Source: Woeseiaceae bacterium (GTDB lineage Bacteria > Pseudomonadota > Gammaproteobacteria > Steroidobacterales > Woeseiaceae). Taken from it: a stretch of DNA of 64,000 nt. The notes below the pieces were generated by a model, which was given only the letters and a program-made list of their open reading frames with translations, searched no databases and was not told the origin of the DNA. Positions 36,459 through 45,441 of the stretch are shown here, piece by piece. Position numbers and translations under genes: made by a program. The stretch is taken from the NCBI GenBank assembly GCA_030065915.1, contig JASJCQ010000003.1:124001-188000 (forward strand). Direction: 5' to 3'. Positions within the stretch are counted from its first letter, which is position 1, and each line of letters opens with the position of its first letter.

Positions 36459-37162
36459 TCAAGCTCGAGAACGTCACGAAGCGATTTCCCGGCGGACAGG
36501 AGGCTCTGTCCGGTCTGTCGCTCGACGTCGAGCGGGGTGAGATGGCGTTTGTCACCGGCCACTCCGGCGCAGGCAAGAGCACGCTCTTGCGCCTGATCGC
36601 CTTGATCGAACGGCCGACCAGCGGGCAGGTGATCGTCGACAATCAGAACACGCGTCGCGTGCGCCGTCGGAAGATTCCGAAATACCGGCGCGAGATCGGC
36701 ATGGTCTTCCAGGACCACAAGCTGCTGTACGACCGGCCGGTCGCCGACAACGTTGCGCTGCCGCTGATCATCGCCGGCGTCGGGCACCGCGAAGTCGGAC
36801 GACGTGTCCGCGCCGCGCTCGACCAGGTCGGTCTTCTAAAAAAGGAAAAGCAAAGCCCGGAGACCCTGTCGGCGGGCGAGCAGCAGCGGGTCGGTATCGC
36901 TCGCGCGATTGTCACCCGGCCCAAGCTGCTGATCGCCGACGAACCCACCGGCAACCTCGACCCGGATCTGTCGCTTGAAGTCATGCGGATCTTCAGGCGT
37001 TTCAACGAAGTCGGCGTGACGCTGCTGATCGCCAGTCACGACATCGCACTGATCGACAAACTGGGCTGCCGTCGCATTCCGCTGGCGGACGGCCGTCTCG
37101 ATGAGGGCGAGGACGACGGCGAAGGATCGCCGCTGGTCGTCGAGGAGGCGCCTTGGCAGTGA
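36455..37162 (+). CDS. ftsE: Cell-division ATP-binding protein FtsE
   Basis: 235 residues. ABC ATPase that with FtsX controls septal wall hydrolases. Walker A GHSGAGKSTLLRL, signature LSAGEQQRVGIARA and Walker B LLIADEPTGNLDP; MIKLENVTKRFPGG start is typical. Longer at the C-terminus than E. coli FtsE by an acidic tail (DEGEDDGEG). Overlaps ftsX. Confidence 0.95.
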   Translation: MIKLENVTKRFPGGQEALSGLSLDVERGEMAFVTGHSGAGKSTLLRLIALIERPTSGQVIVDNQNTRRVRRRKIPKYRREIGMVFQDHKLLYDRPVADNVALPLIIAGVGHREVGRRVRAALDQVGLLKKEKQSPETLSAGEQQRVGIARAIVTRPKLLIADEPTGNLDPDLSLEVMRIFRRFNEVGVTLLIASHDIALIDKLGCRRIPLADGRLDEGEDDGEGSPLVVEEAPWQ

Positions 37163-38118
37163 CGAGGAACACGGACGCGGTCCAGCCGGTCCGTTCGTCG
37201 GGCCCGGTGACGATATGGTTGTTGCGGCACGCAAGCTGCTGTGTCGGTGCACTTGGCAAGATGGCTCGCCAGCCCGTGGCGAGCTTCATGATCATCCTCG
37301 TGATCGCCATCACGCTGGCACTCCCGGCAGCACTTCACCTGCTCGTCAAGAATGTGTCCGCGATCAGTGGCGGATGGGAACAGGCGCTCGACTTCTCTGT
37401 GTTTCTCGAAGACGGACAGACCGCCAGCGAGGCCGAGGGGCTCGCGCGCCTGATCGAACAAAGGGCCGACGTCGAGTCCGTCGAGCTCATCACGTCGGAC
37501 CAGGCGCTGGAAGAGTTCAAACAGCTGTCCGGGTTTGGTGACGCACTGGACCAGCTCAGTCGAAACCCGCTGCCCCACACGCTGATCGTCCGCCCGAGTA
37601 CCGCGAACACGAGCCAGTCGATGGTGCTGCTCCGGGAGGAGCTCGAGAATCTGCCGGAGACCGCATTGGTACAAATCGATACGGAATGGGTGCAGCGATT
37701 CCATGCCATTCTTGCTATCGTCGAACGGTCGATTTTGATCGGTGCCGTGCTGCTGGCTGCCGCCATCATCACGATTATCGGCAACACGATCCGGCTGGAT
37801 ATCCAGAACCGGCGTGACGAGATCGAGGTGACCAAGCTGATCGGCGCCAGCAATGCGTTCGTCCGGCGCCCGTTCCTCTGGAGCGGATTCTGGTACGGCG
37901 CTTTCGGTGCATTGCTTGCAATAGGCCTTGTGCAGTATGGGTTCGCGCTGCTGCGTCCGCAGGTGACCCAGCTGGCAAGCCTATACCAGAGCAGCCTCGC
38001 GGTCATGAGCCTCGATGTGGCGCAGGCCGGCTCGATCGTCCTTGGCGGTGTGCTCCTTGGGCTGCTGGGGTCGTGGTTTGCGGCAGCCCGGCACATGCGC
38101 GCCATCGAACCGAGATAA
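37153..38118 (+). CDS. ftsX: Cell-division protein FtsX
   Basis: 321 residues, TTG 37153 behind GGAGG (GTG 37159 possible). N-terminal cytoplasmic part, membrane helix about 42-64, an extracellular domain (about 70-180, DFSVFLEDGQTASEAEG), and three further helices near 195-215, 245-265 and 285-310, with the FtsX-type ...DEIEVTKLIGASNAFVRRP. Partner of FtsE. Confidence 0.94.
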   Translation: MAVTRNTDAVQPVRSSGPVTIWLLRHASCCVGALGKMARQPVASFMIILVIAITLALPAALHLLVKNVSAISGGWEQALDFSVFLEDGQTASEAEGLARLIEQRADVESVELITSDQALEEFKQLSGFGDALDQLSRNPLPHTLIVRPSTANTSQSMVLLREELENLPETALVQIDTEWVQRFHAILAIVERSILIGAVLLAAAIITIIGNTIRLDIQNRRDEIEVTKLIGASNAFVRRPFLWSGFWYGAFGALLAIGLVQYGFALLRPQVTQLASLYQSSLAVMSLDVAQAGSIVLGGVLLGLLGSWFAAARHMRAIEPR

Positions 38119-38210
38119 GTCGTTTTTACATAATTCTTTTCTCGGTTTTATCTAACTTATTGTTTTTATTTACTAATAACTTTGAGTTTTAAGGGAACTG
38201 ACACTCGTTG

Positions 38211-38237
38211 TTAGCACTCTAAGTACCCGAGTGCTAA
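38211..38237 (+). promoter_or_regulatory. CIRCE operator (HrcA binding site) upstream of rpoH
   Basis: TTAGCACTC, nine bases, GAGTGCTAA: an exact match to the CIRCE consensus (9-9-9). It ends 29 bases before the rpoH start. A promoter may be embedded: -35 TTAGCA (38211-38216), 18-bp spacer, -10 TAAAAT (38235-38240). HrcA, the CIRCE repressor, is not encoded in the window. The upstream 90 bases are strikingly AT-rich. Confidence 0.9.
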
Positions 38238-38266
38238 AATTTGGCTCCAAGTTAGGAGATTTGTAG

Positions 38267-39130
<864 letters not shown>

Positions 39131-39160
39131 CAGCCATCTCTCTCCGAAAGCTAGACCTGA

Positions 39161-39188
39161 AAACCGCGGCATTTGCCGCGGTTTTTTT
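39161..39188 (+). terminator. Rho-independent terminator of rpoH
   Basis: Stem CCGCGGC / GCCGCGG (39164-39170, 39175-39181), loop ATTT, flanked by AAA and seven T. The stop codon of the convergent DUF3465 gene lies in the T-run. Confidence 0.93.
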
Positions 39189-39504
39189 ATTTGTAGATGC
39201 GGCGACGGAAACGGACGTAGCCGCCGTCTTCCTGGCCCGTTGGATCGTGGTGCGTCCAGTGCACGAGGCCGCCCAGCTCGTTCCACTCAAACACGCCTCG
39301 AAAGTAGATCCGGTCGCCAACACCGGCGGGTACTCGCTTCGCCAGGTCCAGGTTGTGCGCGACCAGCAGGGTGTTTCCGCCGGGTACCTGGATAACGAGT
39401 CTCTGGTGACGCTCACCGTCATCGTCGTCGCTTAAGAGCCGCCGGATGAAACCGGAGCCTTCTATCCAGCGTCCGGAGTCGGACTTCGCGAGACGTAGTT
39501 CCAT
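39187..39504 (-). CDS. DUF3465 domain protein
   Basis: 105 residues. Recognised from GSGFIRRLLSDDDDGERHQR, LLVAHNLDLAKRVP, GDRIYFRGVFEWNELGG and VHWTHHDP. An OB-fold-like small family, unknown function; no signal peptide here, although many relatives have one. Convergent with rpoH. Confidence 0.82.
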   Translation of the reverse strand: MELRLAKSDSGRWIEGSGFIRRLLSDDDDGERHQRLVIQVPGGNTLLVAHNLDLAKRVPAGVGDRIYFRGVFEWNELGGLVHWTHHDPTGQEDGGYVRFRRRIYK

Positions 39505-39582
39505 GGACTGCCCTCTTCTTTGAGTTATGCGGGCATCAGGGGATGAAAACGGGGCGGACCGGATGGCCCGCCCCGAAAGAGA

Positions 39583-40254
39583 TTACCTTGCCTGGATCGG
39601 CACCATCGTGATCTCGACGCGACGGTTCGCCTGGCGGCCCGAGGCTGACGAGTTGTCTGCCACAGGGCGCTGTTCGCCCATGCCAACCGTGATGATCCGG
39701 TCGCTGCGGACATTCTGCGACCGCAGGTAGCTTGCGACGGAAGCAGCGCGACGCTCAGAGAGCTGCTGGTTGTAGGCGTCCGACCCGGTGCTGTCGGTGT
39801 GCCCGGCAACCTCGACAATGGTGCTCTCGAATTCGTTCATGACCTTGCCAACAGACGTCAGCACGTCGAAGAACGCGGGGCTGAGGTCCGAGCTGTCCGT
39901 CGCAAAAGTCACGTTGCCCGGCATGTTCAGCGTGATGTTGTCACCGATACGCGTGACGCTGACGCCCGTGCCTTCGAGTTCGGCCCGAAGCTTCGCTTCC
40001 TGCCGGTCCTGGTACGCGCCGATGGAACCGCCGGCAATCGCGCCGACGCCGGCGCCGATCAGGGCACGCTGACGGCGCTCGACGGCGTCGTCACCGGTAA
40101 TCAATCCGACGACTGCGCCAGCCGCCGCGCCAATGAGGGCGCCCTTCGTGGCGCTGCTCGTCTTTTCCTCCCGCGTATACGCGTCGAGCGTTTTGCACCC
40201 GCTAACGATGAGCGCGGCAAGAAGAACGATGGAAACTTTCTTGGATACGTACAT
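39583..40254 (-). CDS. OmpA-family lipoprotein (YiaD-like)
   Basis: 223 residues. Lipobox LIVSGCKTL, then a glycine-zipper membrane region (GALIGAAAGAVVGLITG and ALIGAGVGAIAGGSIGAY), then the OmpA C-terminal peptidoglycan-binding domain with VTFATDSSDLSP, VAGHTDSTGSDAYNQQLSER and GRQANRRVEI. Tethers outer membrane to wall. A palindrome lies upstream at 40314. Confidence 0.92.
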   Translation of the reverse strand: MYVSKKVSIVLLAALIVSGCKTLDAYTREEKTSSATKGALIGAAAGAVVGLITGDDAVERRQRALIGAGVGAIAGGSIGAYQDRQEAKLRAELEGTGVSVTRIGDNITLNMPGNVTFATDSSDLSPAFFDVLTSVGKVMNEFESTIVEVAGHTDSTGSDAYNQQLSERRAASVASYLRSQNVRSDRIITVGMGEQRPVADNSSASGRQANRRVEITMVPIQAR

Positions 40255-40313
40255 GTCTTTACTCCCTCGTACGACCGTCTGTGATCGTCAGTGTGAAGTT
40301 TGTCGGTAATTGG

Positions 40314-40340
40314 CTGAACGAATCCTTAACGGTCGTTCAG
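40314..40340. promoter_or_regulatory. Palindrome upstream of the OmpA-like gene
   Basis: CTGAACGA (40314-40321) and TCGTTCAG (40333-40340), perfect 8-bp arms, 11-base spacer, in the divergent region. Operator-like by position; the binder is unknown. Confidence 0.4.
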
Positions 40341-40375
40341 TTATGTAGTGTTGCCCGTATTTTACACGCGCTTTG

Positions 40376-40403
40376 TTGTCGCAATGTGATTTCAGTCTAG
40401 AAT
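40376..40403 (+). promoter_or_regulatory. Candidate promoter for a leaderless transcript
   Basis: -35 TTGTCG (40376-40381), 16-bp spacer, -10 TAGAAT (40398-40403). Initiation about seven bases later would fall on the ATG at 40410. Confidence 0.35.
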
Positions 40404-40409
40404 GCAGAG

Positions 40410-40886
40410 ATGAGCGAAGAGGCCGAAAACGATGGCTGGCTGGAGCGTTACGCCGAGAGCCACCGCAACCTGACCTACCCGTGGCTCTACCGGGTCGCCA
40501 TCCTGATGGTCGTGCTCGGCGTCGTCGGCGCCTTGTGGACGCTGCCGGTGCCGCTGCAATTTTACGAAATATCGCCGCTTTTGAACTGGGGCAGCGCGTT
40601 CCTGATGGCGACCGCCATCTACTACTTCATCATTTCCCTGTCGATTGCCATCGGCATGCTGCCGTTTTTGATCGGCGTTGCCGCATCGCAGTTGTGGCTC
40701 GAGCAGTCGGACTACTCGGCGACGCGCGTATCCATAGGCTTCCTGGTCGCGGGGACGATCGCGTTGTGGCTGGGCCACCGTAGCAAACCGGGACTCAAAC
40801 CGCTGTTCGACGACCTGATGCTGACGATGATCGGGCCGGCCTGGATGCTGTCGATCATTTACCGACGATTGGGTATACCGTTCTAG
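40410..40886 (+). CDS. Four-helix inner-membrane protein of unknown function
   Basis: 158 residues. N-terminal cytoplasmic segment DGWLERYAESHRNLTYPW, then hydrophobic helices about 26-46, 58-90, 103-119 and 130-150. The C-terminal LWLGHRSKPGLKPLFDD ... IGPAW faintly recalls Mpo1/DUF962 membrane proteins (GH...KP.L), but the N-terminal His motif of that family is not convincing. No ribosome site is evident. Confidence 0.65.
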   Translation: MSEEAENDGWLERYAESHRNLTYPWLYRVAILMVVLGVVGALWTLPVPLQFYEISPLLNWGSAFLMATAIYYFIISLSIAIGMLPFLIGVAASQLWLEQSDYSATRVSIGFLVAGTIALWLGHRSKPGLKPLFDDLMLTMIGPAWMLSIIYRRLGIPF

Positions 40887-40975
40887 AGCGCAGCCTTTCT
40901 GTTCCCAGACTGCTGACATCCCGACGGCCCCGTTGATAGACTGCCGCTCCCGGCTTATTCGGTTGAGGTCTTCAC

Positions 40976-42154
40976 GTGGCAACAACGCTTTCCAATCTCG
41001 ATGCACTCGATCTGTACGACGTTCGCTCGGAGCTGTCCGAGGACGAGCTCATGGTCCAGGAGTCGGTCGCCCGCTTCGTCGACGATCAGGCCATTCCGCT
41101 GATGCGCGATGCCTTCGAGAAACACTACTTCCCGATGGAACTCGTCAAGCCGGTTGCCGAGCTCGGCCTGTTCGGCAGCACGCTTCAGGGCTACGACTGT
41201 GCCGGGCTCAACAGCATCTGCTACGGACTGATCTGCCAGGAGCTCGAGCGCGGCGATAGTGGGTTACGCAGCTTCGTCTCGGTGCAGAGCAGCCTCGTCA
41301 TGTACCCGATCTACACCTACGGTTCCGAAGAGCAGAAGAGCCGTTGGCTTCCGGCGCTGGCCAAGGGTGAGGCTATCGGCTGTTTCGGCCTGACCGAACC
41401 GCACGGCGGATCGGATCCCGCCAACATGAAGACGCACGCGAAGCGCGACGGCAGTGACTGGGTCCTAAACGGCGCCAAGATGTGGATTACCAATTCGCCG
41501 ATCGCAGATGTCGCCGTGGTCTGGGCCATGACCGACGAAGGCATTCGTGGATTCATCATCGAGAAAGACACGCCGGGCTTTGCCACGCAGGAGATCGAGA
41601 ACAAGTTCTCCCTGCGCGCCTCAGTCACGGGCGCCATATTCCTCGACAACGTCCACGTGCCCGAGGAAAACGTCCTGCCGGGCGTCGTCGGCCTGAAGGG
41701 GCCCTTGAGCTGCCTGACGCAGGCGCGCTACGGCATCACCTGGGGCGTCATCGGCGCTGCACAGGCCTGCCTCGAGTCCGCGCTGAATTTCGCTGCCGAC
41801 CGCGTGCTGTTCGATAAACCGCTGACACACACACAGACCATCCAGATCCGGCTCGCCGACATGAGCCGTCGCATCACGACGGCGCAGCTGCTATCTCTAA
41901 GGCTCGGCAAGCTCAAAGACGCCGGCAACATGAAGCCGTCGCAGGTCTCGCTCGCGAAGTGGAACAACTGCCGCGCGGCGATCGACATCGCCCGCGATGC
42001 CCGCGACATCCTCGGCGGCAGTGGCATCAGCGCAGAGTACGTGCCGATCCGCCACATGCTGAACCTCGAGAGCGTCATCACCTACGAGGGGACAGAGACG
42101 GTTCACCAGTTGTCGGTCGGCCGCGAGCTGACGGGCGTCAACGCGTTCGGCTGA
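40976..42154 (+). CDS. gcdH: Glutaryl-CoA dehydrogenase
   Basis: 392 residues, GTG start. Acyl-CoA dehydrogenase of lysine/tryptophan degradation, converts glutaryl-CoA to crotonyl-CoA. The GCDH-specific block FVSVQSSLVMYPIYTYGSEE with the preceding Arg (LRSF), FGLTEPHGGSDP, WITNSPIADV and the catalytic Glu in TYEGTETVHQL are all present. It is probably separate from hem and fts genes; a MATE gene follows 56 bases on. Confidence 0.92.
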   Translation: MATTLSNLDALDLYDVRSELSEDELMVQESVARFVDDQAIPLMRDAFEKHYFPMELVKPVAELGLFGSTLQGYDCAGLNSICYGLICQELERGDSGLRSFVSVQSSLVMYPIYTYGSEEQKSRWLPALAKGEAIGCFGLTEPHGGSDPANMKTHAKRDGSDWVLNGAKMWITNSPIADVAVVWAMTDEGIRGFIIEKDTPGFATQEIENKFSLRASVTGAIFLDNVHVPEENVLPGVVGLKGPLSCLTQARYGITWGVIGAAQACLESALNFAADRVLFDKPLTHTQTIQIRLADMSRRITTAQLLSLRLGKLKDAGNMKPSQVSLAKWNNCRAAIDIARDARDILGGSGISAEYVPIRHMLNLESVITYEGTETVHQLSVGRELTGVNAFG

Positions 42155-42210
42155 CACCCGCGGATACGACCTTCTTCGGAGTACAGCATCAGAGCCTCCA
42201 GGCGTAGTAG

Positions 42211-43533
42211 TTGAGCGAGTCCGCCGACAGGCTGCCGGAGAACCGGGACATCTGGCGCATCGCGCTGCCGATGATCCTGTCGAACATCACCGTGCCGTTG
42301 CTCGGCATGGTCGACACCGGCGTGGTGGGTCATCTCGACAGCGCCGTCTACTTGGGTGCCGTCGCGATCGCCACTACCATCTTCGGCTTCATCTACATCG
42401 GCATGAACTTCCTGCGCATGGGCACGACCGGCATCAGTGCCCAGCGCTACGGCGCGCGCGACAACGACGGCATTCGGACCGCGCTGGGGCAGGCGCTGCT
42501 GACCGCCATGTTCATCGCTGTGACGTTGATCGCGCTGCAGAAGCCGATCGCGCAGATCGCGATGCCGCTGCTCGGCGCCACCGGCGACATCGATGTCTAC
42601 GCCCGCGAGTACTTCTCCATCCGTATCTGGAGCGCACCCGCGACACTCGCAGGTTACGTGCTGGTCGGTTGGTTCATCGGCATGCAGAACGCGCGCATCC
42701 CGCTACTGATCGTCGTCACGGTCAACCTCGTCAATATCGTGCTCGACCTGCTGTTCGTCCTCGTACTCGACATGAAGGTCGCCGGGGTTGCGCTGGCATC
42801 GCTGATCGCCGAATACACCGGCGCAGCGCTCGGTCTGTACTTCGCGGGAAAACTACTGATCCGGCACCCGGGCCAGTGGGCTGCACACAAGCTGCTCCGG
42901 CTGAAGGAATACACCGCTTTCTTCTCGGTTAACCTGAACCTGCTGATCCGGACGCTGGCACTCGTGTTCACGATTTCTTTCGTCACGGCGCAAGGCGCGC
43001 GCATGGGCGGTCTGGTGCTGGCCGCTAATGCGATCCTGATGCAGTTCCAGAACCTGATGGCCTTCGGACTGGACGGCGTCGCACACGCCGCCGAGGCTCT
43101 CGTCGGCAAGGCCGTCGGCGAGAAGCGCCGGGAGGCACTGGAACGCGCTGTGTCCCTGTCGCTGAAGTGGTCGCTCGTGTTTGCCGGCGGGTTTTCTTTC
43201 TTCTACCTGGTCGGCGGCCCGCTGCTGATCAACGTCCTAACCGACCTTCCGGATGTCCGGCAAACGACGCTCGTTTACCTGCCGTGGATGATTTTTTCAC
43301 CGCTGATTTCGGTCTGGTCGTTCCTGTATGACGGCGTGTTTGTCGGAGCCACGCGCGCGAAGGAAATGCGGAATATCATGCTCGTCTCCGCCTTCGTGAT
43401 CTTCCTGCCGGCCTGGTACCTGCTACAGCCTTTCGGAAACCACGGGCTCTGGGCGGCGTTTATGTTGTTCCTGCTGGCCCGCGGTGTCGGCATGCATGTG
43501 GGCTATCGCCGAGTCGTGCTTCCCGCAGCCTGA
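42211..43533 (+). CDS. MATE family exporter (DinF-like)
   Basis: 440 residues, TTG start with no strong ribosome site. Twelve predicted helices. IALPMILSNITVPLLGMVDT is the first-helix MATE motif and DGVAHAAEALVGKAVG is the DinF-branch helix-8 motif. Cation-coupled export; substrate unknown. A second, more distant MATE gene is at 52249. Confidence 0.88.
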   Translation: MSESADRLPENRDIWRIALPMILSNITVPLLGMVDTGVVGHLDSAVYLGAVAIATTIFGFIYIGMNFLRMGTTGISAQRYGARDNDGIRTALGQALLTAMFIAVTLIALQKPIAQIAMPLLGATGDIDVYAREYFSIRIWSAPATLAGYVLVGWFIGMQNARIPLLIVVTVNLVNIVLDLLFVLVLDMKVAGVALASLIAEYTGAALGLYFAGKLLIRHPGQWAAHKLLRLKEYTAFFSVNLNLLIRTLALVFTISFVTAQGARMGGLVLAANAILMQFQNLMAFGLDGVAHAAEALVGKAVGEKRREALERAVSLSLKWSLVFAGGFSFFYLVGGPLLINVLTDLPDVRQTTLVYLPWMIFSPLISVWSFLYDGVFVGATRAKEMRNIMLVSAFVIFLPAWYLLQPFGNHGLWAAFMLFLLARGVGMHVGYRRVVLPAA

Positions 43534-43634
43534 GATTTGGCGGCATACTGTCTCCCTTCAGGCTGCGGCTAAAGATGAAATAAAGGCGAGCCGATACAGG
43601 TCCTGATAATCAGCCATTCGCTCTTGGAGATCCA

Positions 43635-45287
43635 ATGAAAGCATCCGACCTGCTCGTTAAATGCCTGGAAGAAGAGGGCATCGAATATATCTTTGGCGTT
43701 CCCGGAGAAGAAAACGCCGACTTCATGATGTCGCTGGAGAAGTCGGACAAGATCCGGTTCATCCTGACCCGTCATGAACAGGGCGCGGCGTTCATGGCGG
43801 AGATTTACGGACGCCTGACCGGCAACCCGGCCGGTGCGCTGGCCACACTCGGGCCGGGCGCCACCAACCTGATCACCGGCGTCGCGGACTCGAACATGGA
43901 CCGCGCGCCGATGCTGGTGCTGACCGGACAAGGCGCGACCGACCGCCTGCACAAGGAGTCGCACCAGATCATGGACGTCGTCGGCATGTTCAAGCCGGTC
44001 ACCAAGTGGGCGACGACCATTCTGAACGCCGAGACCATTCCCGAGATCGTCCGCAAAGCGGTCCGGCTGGCGCGGACGGAGAAGCCAGGCGCCGTGCACA
44101 TCGAGCTGCCGGAGGACATTGCCAAACACGACACGACCGTCAAGCCGCTGGTACCGAAGCGCTTCCGGCGCGCGGTCCCGGACGACAAGATCGTCGATCG
44201 GGCCTTCGACATGCTCAAAGCGGCCAAGCGCCCGCTCATCATCGCCGGCAACGGATGCATTCGGCGACGCGCCAGCAAGCAGCTGCGCATTCTGTGCGAG
44301 AAGACCGGCATCGGCGTCATCTCGACGTTCATGGCCAAGGGCTGCGTTGACATGGACGAGGACTACTGCCTGTACACGATCGGCCTCGGTTCGAAAGACC
44401 GTGTCTCATTGGCGGTCGACGATGCGGACCTCGTCATCACGCTGGGCTTCGACATGGTCGAGTACCACCCGCACCTGTGGAACCCGAAAGGCGAGAAGAA
44501 AATCCTGCATGCGGATTTCCTGCCCGCCGAGATCGACCAGTACTACCACCCGGAGACGGAGCTCGTCGGCGACCTCGCCCACGCGCTGTGGATGCTGAAC
44601 GAGCGCTTCGATGCGCAGGGCGTGCCGGACTACGACTTCGACTTCCAGAAGAAAGTGCGCGCGGACATGACCGCCGACTTTGAGGAGTACAAGGACGATG
44701 ACACCGACGGCGCGATCCGCCCGCAGAAAGCGCTGTGGGACGCGCGCCAGGTCATGGGACCGGACGACATCCTGTTGTCGGACGTCGGCGCGCACAAGAT
44801 GTGGATCGCGAGGCACTACCAGTGCCATGAGCCGAATACCTGCCTGATACCGAACGGTTTCTGTTCGATGGGCTTCGCATTGCCCGGCGCCGTCGCGGCC
44901 AGCCTCGTCGACCCGGACAAGAACATCCTCGCGATCTGCGGCGATGCCGGCGTGCTGATGAACGTCCAGGAGATGGAGACGGCGAAGCGCCTGAACGTCA
45001 AGATCACCGTCATGGTCTGGGAAGACAAGGAGTACGGCCTGATCGCCTGGAAGCAGGAGAACGAGTTCGGCCGCCACACGCCACTCGCGTTCGACAACCC
45101 GGACTGGAACGGCCTCGCCGAGGCCTTCGGCTGGAACGGCCACGTCGTCACGAAATCGGCCGATCTCCAGGGCGTCTTGAGAACGGCGCTGGACGAAGAC
45201 GGGCCGAGCCTCGTCGTGATCCCGATCGACTACCGCGAGAACAACCTGCTGACGAAGAAACTCGGGGAAGTCACGTGCACGATCTGA
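43635..45287 (+). CDS. Acetolactate synthase large subunit-like TPP enzyme
   Basis: 550 residues. TPP-dependent; catalytic Glu in TRHEQGAAFMAEIYG, ATLGPGATNLITGVAD, and the TPP/Mg site CGDAGVLMNVQEMETA. No regulatory small subunit gene is nearby, so more like the stand-alone catabolic type than IlvBN, though substrate is inferred. Good GGAGA ribosome site. Its last bases, GTCACGTGCACGATCTGA, are repeated at the start of the aldehyde dehydrogenase gene. Confidence 0.85.
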   Translation: MKASDLLVKCLEEEGIEYIFGVPGEENADFMMSLEKSDKIRFILTRHEQGAAFMAEIYGRLTGNPAGALATLGPGATNLITGVADSNMDRAPMLVLTGQGATDRLHKESHQIMDVVGMFKPVTKWATTILNAETIPEIVRKAVRLARTEKPGAVHIELPEDIAKHDTTVKPLVPKRFRRAVPDDKIVDRAFDMLKAAKRPLIIAGNGCIRRRASKQLRILCEKTGIGVISTFMAKGCVDMDEDYCLYTIGLGSKDRVSLAVDDADLVITLGFDMVEYHPHLWNPKGEKKILHADFLPAEIDQYYHPETELVGDLAHALWMLNERFDAQGVPDYDFDFQKKVRADMTADFEEYKDDDTDGAIRPQKALWDARQVMGPDDILLSDVGAHKMWIARHYQCHEPNTCLIPNGFCSMGFALPGAVAASLVDPDKNILAICGDAGVLMNVQEMETAKRLNVKITVMVWEDKEYGLIAWKQENEFGRHTPLAFDNPDWNGLAEAFGWNGHVVTKSADLQGVLRTALDEDGPSLVVIPIDYRENNLLTKKLGEVTCTI

Positions 45288-45441
45288 TGCTTAAACTAAT
45301 GGGGACATTCTGCTTTTCGCGCGACGTAGGAACAGTAGCGCTTGACCGGCTACAGGCGAAAAGCAGAATGTCCCCATTTGACGCCCCCATTTGACGCCGT
45401 GTCGACAAAACTCTAGGAGGTCACGTGCACGATTTGATGCT
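45270..45441. repeat. 150-bp insertion/duplication with 23-bp perfect inverted repeats
   Basis: A 22-mer beginning GTCACGTGCACGAT occurs at 45270-45291 and 45420-45441 (21/22). Between them, perfect 23-bp arms at 45298-45320 and 45356-45378 (TGGGGACATTCTGCTTTTCG and its complement) enclose a 35-base loop, followed by a tandem CCCCATTTGACGCC. Palindromes starting GGGGACATTCTGC resemble REP-type elements associated with REP tyrosine transposases. Confidence 0.75.

Noticed and set aside
38109..38157. Terminator after ftsX
   Set aside because: CCGAGA / TCTCGG can pair only across a 30-base AT-rich loop; too weak to call.
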